The notes beneath the pieces are model-generated. The model was not told where the DNA came from. It made no database searches and worked only from the letters and a program-made list of their open reading frames with translations. 64,000 nucleotides of DNA from Ectobius pallidus. Lineage: Eukaryota; Arthropoda; Insecta; Blattodea; Ectobiidae. The position numbers were made by a program, and so were the translations under genes. Each line of letters starts with the position of its first letter. The first letter of the stretch is position 1. The stretch lies in the NCBI GenBank assembly GCA_964059195.1, contig CAXKWD010000007.1:63407500-63471499 (forward strand), in the 5' to 3' direction. This document shows, in pieces, positions 1-11,044 of this stretch.

Positions 1-300
1 GTATCATGTAATTTGTATTAGTCCTATGTCCCAAAGATATAAGTTCACATTTTGTGGGGTTAACACTTAGATTTAAATTTGTGAAGTATTTTACAATGTG
101 GTCAGTGGTTTCATTTATCTGAAGTTCCATTGCAAGTAAATCTCTATTTTTAAAGGTCATTGTGGTATCATCAGCTTATAGTATAATTTTATTATCATAC
201 GGCATTACTTTCTCAATGTCGTGTATGTACAGTATGAACAAGAGGTTAGGGCATCACTTTGGCTACATGCAACAAATTCAGCACAAAGAGCACTACCAAG
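1..300 (-). pseudogene. Reverse transcriptase fragment of a decayed LINE
   Basis: Read on the minus strand, about 243-1 translates to a reverse-transcriptase palm. It shows LLFILYIHDIEKV, then a catalytic-box remnant in which the tyrosine of YADD is a stop (L-stop-ADD at about 178-190), then NLSVNPTKCELISLG, which is typical of the thumb side. Just upstream (about 245-300) a second frame reads AEFVACSQSDAL, the decayed equivalent of the xxQGDxL motif, so one base has been lost between the blocks. The fragment leaves the window at position 1. It is dead. The clade cannot be assigned, but the QGD-type motif differs from the PQGS type of the other LINEs here. Confidence 0.6.
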
Positions 301-357
301 TGTAAATCACTCCATAACATACCTTCCAGTAAAAAACAAGGAATATACACGATGGAC

Positions 358-530
358 TGTAATGTTTGTGATAGTACTGTATATGCAAAGGGTAAACATG
401 AGGAACATTGATTCCAGGCTAAAACAACATATATTAGGAGTATAAAATTTAAACAGATGGAAAAATCAACTGTTGCAGCACATTATTGGGATGTGAGAAG
501 CACAAACTTTTGATTTGGAAAAAAAATCTA
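358..530 (+). pseudogene. Possible GIY-YIG endonuclease remnant (Penelope-like element)
   Basis: Two frames together give a pattern typical of retroelement GIY-YIG domains. It runs CNVCDSTVYAKGK, then RNIDSRLKQHI (the R....R..H helix), then after a frame change KSTVAAHYWDVRSTNFD, resembling the conserved S..A.H....H..D block with the second His lost. A further one-base shift gives FDLEKK. Two frame changes and a missing His show that it is not functional. It could be a coincidental match; a profile search with Penelope C-terminal domains would settle it. Confidence 0.35.
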
Positions 531-1009
531 CATGAGAAAATTTGAAAATAAACTAATGAATTTTAACAATCCATCTGAAGACAACCTGATCAGAAAGTAC
601 ATAAAACCACCACCATGGATACATATAGAGATTCTCCTAGTACACAAGGCTCAGCAATTGACACATAGTTTAGGAAACTACTGTGAAACATGTTCTACCA
701 AAAAATTTGGTAAGAGGAGTAATTAAATGTGTTAGTCAGTTCACAATATTTCACGAATGTTATTATAGTTCACTATGTGAGTTCCTTCACACCTTCTTTA
801 AAATATTATAAACATATGTTTTAATTACACATCAAAAAGGTAAAATATCCATCTCTGACTTATTGATATTGTTAGAAGTTCTAACTTAGTCCAAAGTGAA
901 AGCAAAATTAGGGTTTGTAAAATTTTGGACAAATTATCTAATAAATTATATAAGTTGTGTTAGTAGTTAATTTAGCTGGAAACTTTAGCAATCCTTTTTC
1001 ATTTAACCC
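531..1009. other. No recognisable gene
   Basis: AT-rich spacer before the first LINE. An open frame at 532-726 has no recognisable motif and may be the tail of the preceding element. Nothing else is supported. Confidence 0.5.
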
Positions 1010-1104
1010 TAGAGCAGGCATGGTGGTGTACTTTATACACGAGATTTACAATTTTCCCTCTACTGAAAAAATGCAAAATCTTATAGCCAGCTAATTGTCG
1101 ATAA

Positions 1105-2547
1105 CTTTCAAGTCATTGTTTACCAAGCTCCGAAAAAGATCATCTAATACATGATTTCCAGTGTGGAAAATGTTATAAGTCAGTTAAAAACGGTGTTCTA
1201 TGCGTAATCTGTGACAAATACCTACATTTCCGTTGTGGTAACGTTGATGGTAAGTCAGTGAAAGGAGAACTCTGGACATGCCCATCGTGTGTTGGTGAAC
1301 AAAGTGAAAATGGCGTGGATACGCCCACAAACATAAACACGGAAAACAGGAAAATGAGGGAGATTGAAGACACAAATAGGTCACTACTAAAAATTATGTA
1401 TTTGTTACAAAATGATATAAATGAACTTAAATCCGAAAACAGCGAATTAAAAGAACGAATATTACAACTAGAATCTAAGTCAACCTGGATGCAGGTAGTA
1501 CAAAAACATAACGCTGGCCCAAGTACAATGAGCATTGTAAAGAAATACCTTGTCACTACTAAAAATAGATTCTCGGTGCTAAACAGCAATGAAGAAAACC
1601 AGACCACACAAAATTCGCAGGCAAAAAGCAAAGCAACGAACTCCAACAGACCTAGGCCTAAACCCAAGATGGATGGACCTGGAAACACAGTATATATATA
1701 CGCGGACAGCCATGGTAGAAGTCTGGCAACTGAAGTAAAAAACGGACTCGCAAATGCAACAGTACAGGGGTCTGTGAAGCCGGGGGCCCCACTCAGGGAG
1801 GTGATAGGCAACCTAGGCCGAAATGACACTGTAACTGTAAATGAACACATAGTAATAATAGGGGGAGCAAATGATGTAGCCAAGGATAAGGGTACAGAGG
1901 TCCTCAGAACTCTCAAACATAAACTACCTTCATTAAGTGATATAAAAGTAATAGTAGCGACCATCCCACATAGGCATGACCTGGAAAGAGACTCATATAT
2001 CAATGCAGCTATCCGTCAAACCAATGATAAAATAAGGAAACTGTGCAAACTATTCAGTAATGTTAGCCTACTAGAGACGAGTAATCTGGATAGACACCTA
2101 TACACAAGACATGGAATGCACCTTAATGCCTCAGGTAAAACTATCATTGGTGCTAAAATTAGTAGCATGATTAACCTTTCTAATAAGAAAGGTATGGCAA
2201 GCAGCAAAATCCCCCTTGCATATATTGAACATGCTGAACTGGTAACACCCCTGCAAGAAGTTCAGACCACAGAACGTTCTGAATCAGTAATACCCCTACA
2301 AGAAGTTCAGACCACAGACCATGCTGAACCAGAAATACCCCTGCAAGAAGTTCAGACCTTAAGTCAGGAAAATACACCACTCCAGAGAAGTGAAGAGCTG
2401 ATGCCAATAGAAGAACTAGATAACATATGCAACAAGGGAGATAATGAACCAGAAATTCGATCATCAGGAAGAAGCAGACGACCCCCAGTAACAAGAAAAG
2501 AAGATTTTTTATGGGGAGGAAAGATAGATCTCCAATCATCAATGTAA
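1105..2547 (+). CDS. LINE-A ORF1: PHD-like finger, coiled coil, SGNH hydrolase
   Basis: The frame is open from 1105 after two stops (1084, 1102). No ATG precedes the finger, so the true start may be lost; a GTG at 1258 would drop the finger. Domains in order: a C4HC3 PHD-like finger at 1162-1290 (FQCGKC, VLCVIC, HFRC, WTCPSC); a coiled coil at about 1350-1480 (NELKSENSELKERILQLES); an SGNH-hydrolase-like domain at about 1690-2170 with YADSHGRS (nucleophile Ser block), a Gly block near PGAPL, GGAND (Asn block) and HGMHLN (His block, with the usual preceding Asp replaced by His). The C-terminus carries three copies of a repeat with core PLQEVQT at about 2246-2360. The role is inferred: RNA binding or lipid/ester hydrolysis supporting retrotransposition in the cytoplasm. 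The stop overlaps the ORF2 start. Confidence 0.75.
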   Translation, partial: LSSHCLPSSEKDHLIHDFQCGKCYKSVKNGVLCVICDKYLHFRCGNVDGKSVKGELWTCPSCVGEQSENGVDTPTNINTENRKMREIEDTNRSLLKIMYLLQNDINELKSENSELKERILQLESKSTWMQVVQKHNAGPSTMSIVKKYLVTTKNRFSVLNSNEENQTTQNSQAKSKATNSNRPRPKPKMDGPGNTVYIYADSHGRSLATEVKNGLANATVQGSVKPGAPLREVIGNLGRNDTVTVNEHIVIIGGANDVAKDKGTEVLRTLKHKLPSLSDIKVIVATIPHRHDLERDSYINAAIRQTNDKIRKLCKLFSNVSLLETSNLDRHLYTRHGMHLNASGKTIIGAKISSMINLSNKKGMASSKIPLAYIEHAELVTPLQEVQTTERSESVIPLQEVQTTDHAEPEIPLQEVQTLSQENTPLQRSEELMPIEELDNICNKGDNEPEIRSSGRSRRPPVTRKEDFLWGGKIDLQSSM

Positions 2548-5504
2548 AATCTAAGGATATCTGGCACACTGGTACAGCACAATCAGAGCAATCAGAGCAA
2601 ACTGAATCCATTGAGCCCCTACATGGGGATAATACTAAAAGCAAGTACATAGCTAGATCAAATAAATCTTTTAATTTCATGTTTCTAAACATCCAAGGCC
2701 TACTTGGTAAATCTGATCTGTTAGGCATAATAGCATGTGAAAATAATCTAGAAATTATTGGTATTGCTGAACATTGGCTGGACCTAGAGAGCCTAAATTT
2801 GTACTGCATTCCTAATTATAAAATAGCTTCTCACTTCTGTCGCAGATACAAAAAACGAGGGGGCTTGGCAATTCTGATTAAGAATCACTATTCATGCAAA
2901 CAAATACCTGAAATTACTAACTTGGCTGTAGAAGAAATTTTTGAAGTATCAGCATGCTATGTTGAGTTTTTCAATACTATATTCATTTGTATATATAGAA
3001 TCCCACTACAAAATAATAAAATGAAATTTATCGAGAGGCTTAACACACTGCTGAGTATACTGAGCTCTAAAGAAATCAACACAGTCATAATGGCTGATTT
3101 TAACATTGACTTCAATTGTAATGATTCAACAACATTTGAACTCAGCAACCTAATTGAAAGTTTCGGGATGAATGTCATGCTTAAAAATACCATTACTAGA
3201 CCAGGCAACTTAGATATGGGTACCGGTACATGTATCGATAATGTAGTTACGACTTTTCAACCTCATAAATATCATTCTGAAGTCATCGACACATTCTTCT
3301 CAGATCATTACGCAGTCATATTTTGCATACACATAGATGTAGAAACTAGCTATAAAGTGAAATCTCCTGCTGAATACAGGGTACAACGGTACATCAGCGA
3401 GTACAATACTTCCTCATTTTTATATTGTTTAAGTTCGATCAATTGGTTATGTGTATATGCAAACTCATCTGTCGAAACTCAGTTTACCATGTTCTTTGAA
3501 TTATTTATTAGGGCTGTTAATACCTGCTTCGCTTTAAAGAAGAGAATTTGTAGAAGGAGCATAATTGTTGGGAAAAATAGACCTAAACCAAATTTACCTA
3601 ATAAGTGGTACTCTGCAGAATTAAAAGAACTCAAATCACAATGCAGCAAACTTTCTTCTATGGCTAAAATTTCTTCCTCCATACTGATAAGAAACAGATA
3701 TAGGGAAACTAAATATCTATATAGAAAAGCTATTAACCAAGCCAAACTGGAATACAACAATAAGTTGGTTACACAGGCCTTAAATAAACCTAAACGGATG
3801 TGGGAAATTATAAAAGGGAATTTTACTAGTGATAATAAGGATTCAGAACTTGGTACTAAATTAAGTGCCAACAGCTTCAATAACTTTTTTATAAACAGCG
3901 TAGATAACATTGTCCAAAATATTCCTTGTAGTAAGATCACTCCTACTCATTATGTAAATGTTGCATACACCGATCCCAATGTGACACCCAATGCCTTCCT
4001 TTTTCAACATGTCTCGGTGGAAGATGTACATACTGCTATTCTCTCTCTTAACAATAGAAATTCGCTAGATATTTACAATATCAATTCATCAATACTGAAA
4101 CTTAGTAGTCAGAATATTTCTGAAGTATTATGTCATATTATCAATGGTTGCATTGACGAAGGTTGCTTCCCTGGAAAGCTAAAAATATCTAAAATTGTAC
4201 CTATTCATAAAAAGAATGACAAAAATTTACTTAGCAGCTACAGACCGGTATCCTTAGTTCCAACTATTTCGAAAGTATTCGAGAAGTTAATGTACATACA
4301 AATGATTTAATATCTTGATTCAAATCAGCTGCTATCAGAGAGTCAATATGGATTCAGAAAGAAAATGTCTACATGTGATGCAGTTATGAGTTTCATACAA
4401 AATTGTATGGATGGCAAAGAAAAGAAATCATCTGTTGATGTTAGGCTATTTGATCTATCCAAAGCATTTGATACGATCAAACACAACACATTACTGCTTA
4501 AACTAAAAGCTATTGGTTTTGCACCAGCGGCTATTAAATTAATCAATTCATACTTATCCAATAGATTCCAAACTGTTTATTACAATAATATTTTCTCACA
4601 TCTCCTGCCAGTAAAACATGGTGTCCCACAAGGATCCATATTAGGTCCACTTTTGTTCATTATATACATTAACGATTTGCCTCACAGTGTAAATTCTAGG
4701 ACCTTAAACTGTTACTTATATGCCGATGACATTTGTCTAAGTTGTACTTCTAAGACACTCAATAGTGAACTGGATAATTCTCACAAAATTGATATTCGGC
4801 ATGACTGGTGTCTAGCTAATAACCTGTCTATCAATCTAGAGAAAACACAAACTTTAAAAATTTCTTATAATAATAATGATCAAGAAAGGGTTGAACCAAT
4901 TAAATTTTTAGGAATAATGTTACAAAGTAACCTAAAGTGGCAAGCCCATGTGAAACACATAGCATCTAAAATTACTAAAGGGCTTTACTTGATAAGAAAG
5001 CTACAATTCACTGTAAGCAGGGAGATCTTGATTGCGGTTTATTATGGATATATTCACTCCTATATTTCCTATGGGACTACATTATGGGGAAATAGCTGCC
5101 ACTCTAAAAGTCTTTTTATTCTTAAAAAACAAGCAATTAGATTAATCTGTAAACTACCCAATAGAGCTCATTGCAAAAATTTATTTACTAGACTTAATAT
5201 TATGTCGCTACCCTGCTTGTATATCTTTCAGTGTCTACTATATATTAAAAACAACCTCAAATATTTTCATTTAAATTCTGATTCACATACTTATTATACT
5301 CGACATAGTAATGATATTAAAAAAGACTTCTGCTATTTTTCCACTACTCAAAACAGTTTTAAGTCTACCTCTGCTAAATTATTCAACAAACTACCACCCT
5401 CCATCAGAACTTTAGAACCTGTGAAATACAGGAGAATCTTAAAGAAACTGCTTACTCAAAATTGCTTCTATACTACAGAAGAGTTCCTGAATTATACTTT
5501 CTAG
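2511..5504 (+). pseudogene. LINE-A ORF2: APE endonuclease plus reverse transcriptase, one in-frame stop
   Basis: About 997 codons in one frame, broken only by TAA at 4308-4310. The endonuclease starts at FMFLNIQGLLG (about residue 55), with AEHWL, ADFNIDF (usual Gly replaced by Ala), TRPGN, CIDNVVT and SDHYAV. The reverse transcriptase has VPIHKKN and YRPVSLVP before the stop, then LFDLSKAFDTIKH, GVPQGSILGPLLF and LYADDICL (both catalytic Asp present), followed by FLGIML and the C-terminal LWG...KKQAIRLI region common to CR1/Jockey-group LINEs. It nicks target DNA and primes reverse transcription there. The ATG at 2511 lies inside the end of ORF1, which suggests coupled or reinitiated translation. 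The stop falls between RT motifs, so this copy would make only the endonuclease half. Confidence 0.88.
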
Positions 5505-5737
5505 ACTGGCTTATAGAATAATTTTGACCTTTTGTACATGTTGTAGTGTCTGTTATTTATTGTATTTATACACTATTTATTGTATACAGGTTTATTTTCA
5601 ACATCATATGTGTAGTAACCTATTGTATATCAATGTATTTTTTATATTAATTCTTGTATACTTGTCTATACAAACATTACACTGTAATTGTATTGTGAAA
5701 AGACAATAAAATTCTAAATTCTTAGCTTCAGTTTGTT

Positions 5738-5850
5738 TATGTTAGAGAGACTGTAGGATCAACAGGTCAAGTATTACAATACTTTTTCTTGGAATTACAG
5801 CAGTAGTGTATTGTATAGGCCTACACCATGCCCCTTGACATGTAAGCACT
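5738..5850. repeat. Dispersed repeat, also at 14460-14570
   Basis: The stretch after LINE-A (AGAGAGACTGTAGGATCAAC...) is clearly similar to 14464-14565: both contain ATCAACAGGTCAA, a GGAA(C/T)T(A/G)CAGC core and GCAGTGTAT. Neither copy is coding. It is probably a decayed dispersed element of unknown type. The rest of 5713-6064 shows nothing recognisable. Confidence 0.5.
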
Positions 5851-6072
5851 ACTTTTTTTCTGGGGCTACGCAGGGGTATACATACCTCTTAAAGATTTCT
5901 CCAATTTCATGTAGGAGAACATTATTAATTTCCACAATTTTGAAATCTGGAGAAATTTGTGCCAAACAAAATAAGTCTTAATGAAAGTGATTATATACAT
6001 CGTTTGCATTAAAATGCCTATTTTTAGTGTTACGTTCATTATCGTGGGCCAGTAGATGGTCTACATTCTCAC

Positions 6073-7544
6073 CAGGGGCGTATCCAAGATTTATTTTCGG
6101 GAGGGGCTGTGATAATCCTAACTTTACTGTCACTAAGGTTCAGAAGTTGATGATCTAAAAACGCCTAAAAATGACCTATAAATTACCTTAAATTTATGAA
6201 AATATGACATGAAAAATTTAAAATATGACAGTATTTCTAAATATACTCGTATATCTAAAAAAGGGAATATACAGTAGCATATTAATATAATAATAAACAA
6301 AGGACAATATTTTAAGTATGTTATTTGACTACTTTAATATTATGTTCACTATATTAATGAATTACGAGATTGCTTTGTGAACAATGGTGGAAAAGTTAAT
6401 TGTGAAGACAAAATAGGAAAAAATGTAACGAACGAATGAAAATTTCCTAAAAATGAATGGTAGAAAATAAAATGCAAAATATGAGTAAGGTATTATTGTT
6501 CGTTCTGACGGAAGACGAACTTATACTACATCCTGCATTGTCTGTGATGTCTCAGAAAAGAGATGACATATCATCAACCTCTGAGCCCTAATTATCACAC
6601 ACAATTATACTGAACACGTTAGAATAACGCATTTCATCTTTTATAAGTCAAAATGTGCAATTGAACTGTCTACTTTCTGAGAAATTAAAGTGCCCTTATG
6701 TGCAACATTTTAGCATGACTTAAAGGTGCATTATTTTGAAATTTATGTTTTTTTGTTTATAGCACTAAAAAAATTGTGCTGAATTTTCTGCATCCATTGA
6801 TATATAGTTTATATAGGTTTAGAAATTATTTGTCGCATTTAAATGGACATTTAAATATGTTTACATGCTCTGAGCAACGCCCTTAGAAAGGTCAAATGAG
6901 AAATTCACTATTAACTTAAAACTGAATTTCCCGGTAACTCTTATTTTACACACATATTGTTAGGTAGCTCCACAACCATTAGAGATAGAAGGCTGAAATT
7001 TTTTACACTAATTTTACAGGCATATATTCATAAAGTAGACTACAATGATGCCCATAGGTATAAAATTAAAGAAAATGTGTAATGAAATATTGATCAAATT
7101 TCAAGATATTTTATATGCTATATATAAAAATTAATTGCATTAAAAATAATAACTTTAGCTGTATAAAATTAGTCTACTTTATAGAAGAATATGTTCATTA
7201 TATGCATTAAAAAAATAAAAGGCGTCAGAGAAACCAGAAAAATGTTATGCCTATAAGGAAGTGAAAAGTGCATCTGAATTAATTTTTTTCATGCTCCTAT
7301 AAAACGTGTGATTTAAAATAAACTTGGTCAATTTTTTATACTTTTATCTGCTAGTTATGTTCTAGTAAGCCTTGTTATAGGATCCTGTAATTTTTGTCCA
7401 CTTCTGAGTTCATTTTCTTGTAAAATTTTAATATTTTAGAACCTGCATTTTTTTTATCTTTTTGTGGTTGTTCACGTATATATACCCTTAACGTTTCGGG
7501 GGGGGCTGCAGCCCCCTCAGCCCCCCCCCCTGAATACGCCCCTG
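6073..7544. mobile_element. Non-autonomous hAT transposon, 1472 bp, 8-bp TSD
   Basis: The left terminus is CAGGGGCGTATCCA (6073) and the right terminus is its near-perfect inverse, TGAATACGCCCCTG (ending 7544). The element is flanked on both sides by the 8-bp direct repeat ATTCTCAC (6065-6072 and 7545-7552). A CAGGG terminus plus an 8-bp duplication defines the hAT superfamily. The interior has no open frame of note and is AT-rich; the right subterminal region has runs of G and C. It is a deletion derivative needing transposase from elsewhere. It lies inside sequence that looks like the 3' UTR of an older LINE, since the flanks on both sides are continuous. Confidence 0.82.
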
Positions 7545-7552
7545 ATTCTCAC

Positions 7553-7910
7553 TGGGATTAACTGTTGCCTTTGGGGATTTGCCCATCTTAGACCCTCAGT
7601 GTCTACTGCATGCAATTGTATGTAAATCATCATGTAATGCTTACACTCAGTTCTCATCTTTTGACTAACCTGACTGTCTATATATCTAGATAATAAGCCA
7701 ATTACATGTAACTCAATTTATTGTCTATTTATCAGCTACCCTTATTGTCCACTGCATTGTGTTTAACTTATATCCTGTACAAATATTGTGTAGTAATTAT
7801 ATCTTGTAAACTTCTGGCAATAATTGTTACTTAGACTGTCCCTCATTGTTAGCCATAAGGTTCATTGGGACCTTTATGAAAATGTAAAATAAAAAATAAA
7901 TAAATAATAA
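7553..7910 (+). mobile_element. Probable 3' UTR of a 5'-truncated LINE
   Basis: The sequence ends GGACCTTTATGAAAATGTAAAATAAAAAATAAATAAA (7874-7912 region), a typical CR1/Jockey-group LINE 3' terminus with a TAAA-type tail. The stretch before it is T-rich with no frame. Together with 6010-6064 it was probably one piece before the hAT landed. It abuts the minus-strand LINE-B at about 7911. Confidence 0.4.
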
Positions 7911-8007
7911 AGTTTCTATTCAATTCAGAAGGAGACAAAGGAATAATATAATATTTGTTTGTCATATTTGCTTCCTTTTTAATAATTTTCCAAACAGTTT
8001 TGCATTT

Positions 8008-8250
8008 TTTAATTAATGAAGGAAGTTTACACAGTGAAGTTATTAAATATGTAAGCATATGAGCGGAGACTTAATACACTGAACTTCACTAAATATTTGT
8101 ACTAACCTGGACTGGTTTCGGGATTACAACTTTACCCCATTTCAGTCGGAGTACGTTGAAAATGGGGTAAAGTTGTAATCCCGAAACCGGTCCAGGTTAG
8201 TACAAATATTTAGTGAAGTTCAGTGTATTAAGTCTCCACTCATATGCTTA
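8008..8250. mobile_element. Hairpin retroposon with 13-bp TSD
   Basis: An approximately 200-bp near-perfect inverted repeat, left arm from 8051 (GTAAGCATATGAG) to about 8142 and right arm from about 8159 to 8251, with a loop of about 16 nt (CAGTCGGAGTACG region). The arms differ at only a few positions. The hairpin plus a short tail (8008-8050, TTTAATTAATGAAGG...) is flanked by direct repeats CAGTTTTGCATTT at 7995-8007 and 8251-8263. Removing the insert rejoins the LINE-B reading KCKTVWK. A target duplication of this length suggests LINE-mediated insertion rather than a cut-and-paste MITE. If transcribed it would fold into long dsRNA. Confidence 0.65.
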
Positions 8251-8689
8251 CAGTTTTGCATTTATTTGCAGAGTTGGTCAGGACAGAGTAATTTACTTTT
8301 ATTTTATCTGAAGTTACTTGTTTTTTGTACATTTTTCTTAGTTTGGTGTAGAAGTTTTCATATGCATCATTTCATTCATACTTATCATAGGCTACATTAA
8401 GATTAATTAAGACATTAAGATTATTAATTGCAGTTCCTCAGGAGAGTAGGCCTACTCTTTTGGTTTGTTGTGAATTGTAGTTGTTTTCAATTTTAAAACA
8501 GGACAGCATTTATTATATATTTTAACTAGTGTGTCATTAAACCTCTTGGATCAGGTATCAGGCTACTGTGTTGATATGCTACATTCACTACTTCTGATTC
8601 CATTAATGCATTTCTTAATAATTCAATTTGTTCTAGACCAATTTTTCTAAACAGCTTAGTTTCACTGTTTTTTTCCAGGGATTTTGTTT

Positions 8690-9335
8690 CAGTCGGTATT
8701 TGGATGTGGATTCCATAGTGGTTTGATAGGAGGGGGCTTGAGAATGTCTAGTTTAACTTCATTTCTATGAATGTTTGATATTACATTATCCAGACAAGCA
8801 TTCAGTCTGGTTGGATTCTCATTTAGGCAGTATAGATTGTGTGACCGTAAGGTGGGGGTCTTTACTCTTATATCGTGATTTATCTCCCCCATTATTAGGA
8901 TTTTATAGTTCTTAAATTTACTAAAATGCATTACTAGTTTTTCAATGTGTAAGGAAATCTCAAGTGGTTTTTGGAGTGAAGTATACTGAGGTGACAATAA
9001 GTCTGTTTGATGGGATGGAGATAGCAGCTGCTTCAAAAGCACCTTCAATACATAGGTGTTGAGTGTTAATTAATGTATGGTTAAGATTAAGGTTATTTCT
9101 TGTTAGTATATCAACACCTCCATGTTCCATATGTAGGCCTACTCTACAATAACTACTCGCTACTTTAAAGTTATCAGGTACATATACATCTACTTCCTCT
9201 TGTACGAGCCAATGCTCGTTGATATATATAATGTCATTTTCCACAAGTGATACATATAAATCTAGTTCTGCAAGATTGTTCCTGATAGACTGTACATTTA
9301 GGTGGAATATTTTCAGGAAGTTTGTGTTTTTTAGA
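8690..9335 (-). pseudogene. LINE-B APE-type endonuclease
   Basis: Minus-strand frames read IFHLNVQSIRNN...ELDL (about 9335-9250), NEHWLVQEEVDVYVP and GGVDILTRNNL (9244-9080), then after a frame change CIEGAFEAAAI. The next frame (9048-8689) gives ILIMGEINHDI (equivalent of the GDFN catalytic block, Asp replaced by Glu) and NENPTRLNACLDNVISNI. These are the characteristic blocks of LINE apurinic-like endonucleases, in the right order. Frame changes and the altered GDFN block make it inactive. Confidence 0.75.
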
Positions 9336-9529
9336 GTATGACTTGAGTGTCTATTATTAGAGCAGTATTGCTAGGCCTGTAAAGGATTGGCCAAATAAGG
9401 CTAGTGCTAGGACTATGCTACATTCACCTCTACAAGTTTCCCATAGTAGGCCTACATGAGTCTGTTACATTAGTAAGCAGTCTTCCTAATTTATATGACC
9501 CTCTCCTGTTAAGGTGTAGGCCTACACCA

Positions 9530-9772
9530 TCTTTTGCCAATTTTCTCTTCTTATCCAGCAGTTTCCATCCACTAGTAGGCAGTTTCTTGCTGAGCACATC
9601 CATTCCAGTTCACTATTTATTTGGTTAATCCGGCAGTCACTAACTTCGATTCTGTTCAACACTCCACTCACTATTATTTTCATGTGTGGGCTTTCTCTCT
9701 TGAAAAGGTTCACTATGTCCGTGGTATTGCCCATAATTTCTTCTGCCATTACTCCCCGGCTGATATCATTTG
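9530..9772 (-). pseudogene. LINE-B ORF1, C-terminal half of SGNH domain
   Basis: On the minus strand from 9772 the frame reads NDISRGVMAEEIMGN, then HMKIIVSGVLNRIEVSD and ELEWMCSARNC, followed by WIRRENW and, in another frame, HINLGRLLTN, matching the end of SGNH hydrolase domains of LINE ORF1s. Its other half is 12138-12330 across the inserted transposon. The open frame spanning 9905-9522 is therefore a chimera of the transposon end (9905-9773) and this ORF1, not a real gene. Confidence 0.7.
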
Positions 9773-10125
9773 TAGTCCAGTCATTTGGTAGTTTTACCTG
9801 GAAAGTTTTCCGGGAGTTTTGAAAATTTGTGACTTTATAGATTTCGACGTGCTCTTTTCGAATTTTCACTTTGCTACCTCGTATCTTTGCCGCTCGCGCC
9901 GCCATATTGAAAAAATGGCGCCCAAAAACAGTTTTTTCACATTATCTTCTTTCCGACTCATTTTACGATGAAAATAGTTATGTAACAAATTAAACTAGAG
10001 AAAATTTCTTATAATTTATGTCGTAACGAATTTTTTGTAAAATGAATAATTTCAGCGTTCGAGCGCCGCGAAGTCCACTCCGACACCGTTTTGGCCAAAG
10101 CCACGGAAGATGCGGATACGCCACT

Positions 10126-11040
10126 ACCTGCATCATTTTGCGGTAAAGCATTTAATGAGCGATTTTAACTAAATAAGGTCTCCTGATTTCAAAAATGTCA
10201 TTATTTTTGTTGTTTCACATCTAGTTTTTGTGTTTGCTGTTATGGCGGACGCAATTTTAAGGTCTGTGTAGACTTTTTTGGGGACTTATTGTAGCTAAAC
10301 GGTAAGTCGTATAAAAAAAACCTGTTGCAGAAGCAGTAACGGATTTTTAGAGATCTACAAGTTTGGTCTTTTGACTTTTTGACGTATCTTCATCGGTTAT
10401 CCCTTAGATTGAGTTAGATTTTTTATTTTAAATAAATTCTGTATATTTTTCTCACATTATGTAATATTGGCACACATGGTATGAAATATAGAATCATACA
10501 ATTTGGTAGGAATTTGGGCACATACAACAGTCATAAGCGTGCTAGATTTGGTGTTTCTAGCTGCCCCATAAGTATAGAAAAACTTGCTGGATAGCCGTGA
10601 CATCATTCACATCTACGACAGTCTAATCTTCCACTTATTAACATTGATGTTTATTCACTTCCAGATGAGCTAGAAACTTGAAATTTGGCAAACTTAGCTA
10701 GTCTAAGCAATAACTTATATCTCTCGTTGTGAAGTACCTATTGGAAGAAAACATGACGTGTTACGTAGAAACGGTCAACGGATTCATGTTCAGTGACCCA
10801 AAATTGGTTAAGATCACCTATCACACCACTTACCGCAAAGGAAAAAGTTTCAAAATCCAGCATCAAAGCTGCATACAGTTATTTTATTATATAAAATGTC
10901 AAAACAATCTTTTTCACAAATGTCAATTAACCAGATGTGATAGAGAAAAACTAAATGCATTTTCGAATTTAGCACAGCGAATTTAATCAAACACACCTAT
11001 TTTCGTTTTTACCGCAGAAATTTTCGTCTTTTTTCTAGGC
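10126..11040. other. Extra segment in left arm of TAGTCCAG copy 1
   Basis: This segment has no counterpart in the right arm. It contains a block at 10660-10700 (CTTCCAGATGAGCTAGAAAC) that recurs at 45940-45975 and, more weakly, at 47497-47530, so a dispersed repeat is embedded here. The open frame at 10729-10986 has no recognisable feature. Confidence 0.45.
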
Positions 11041-11044
11041 TGAT

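Larger units (their letters stand above)
1010..5712 (+). mobile_element. LINE-A, nearly complete non-LTR retrotransposon (CR1/L2-like organisation)
   Basis: A two-ORF LINE. ORF1 (about 1105-2547) overlaps ORF2 (2511-5504) by 37 nt, and a roughly 200-bp 3' UTR ends in AATAAAATTCTAAATTC near 5710. ORF2 has an APE-type endonuclease followed by a reverse transcriptase. ORF1 has a PHD-like finger, a coiled coil and an SGNH hydrolase domain, an arrangement known from CR1/L2-group elements. The 5' boundary is not defined by a target duplication that I can see; 1010 is approximate. One nonsense codon in ORF2 and the lack of a clear ATG for ORF1 are the only obvious lesions, so this is a fairly recent copy. 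Confidence 0.8.

Noticed and set aside
1173..2003. 276-codon minus-strand frame
   Set aside because: It is the shadow of LINE-A ORF1 on the opposite strand; it lacks domains and is low-complexity hydrophobic.
3479..3940. 153-codon minus-strand frame
   Set aside because: Antisense of the LINE-A ORF2 spacer.
9522..9905. 127-codon minus-strand gene
   Set aside because: It is a chimera: the first 44 codons are the terminal repeat of the inserted transposon and the rest is LINE-B ORF1.
10729..10986. 85-codon plus-strand frame
   Set aside because: No motif, lies in an unpaired repeat segment of the transposon, and no splice or promoter context.
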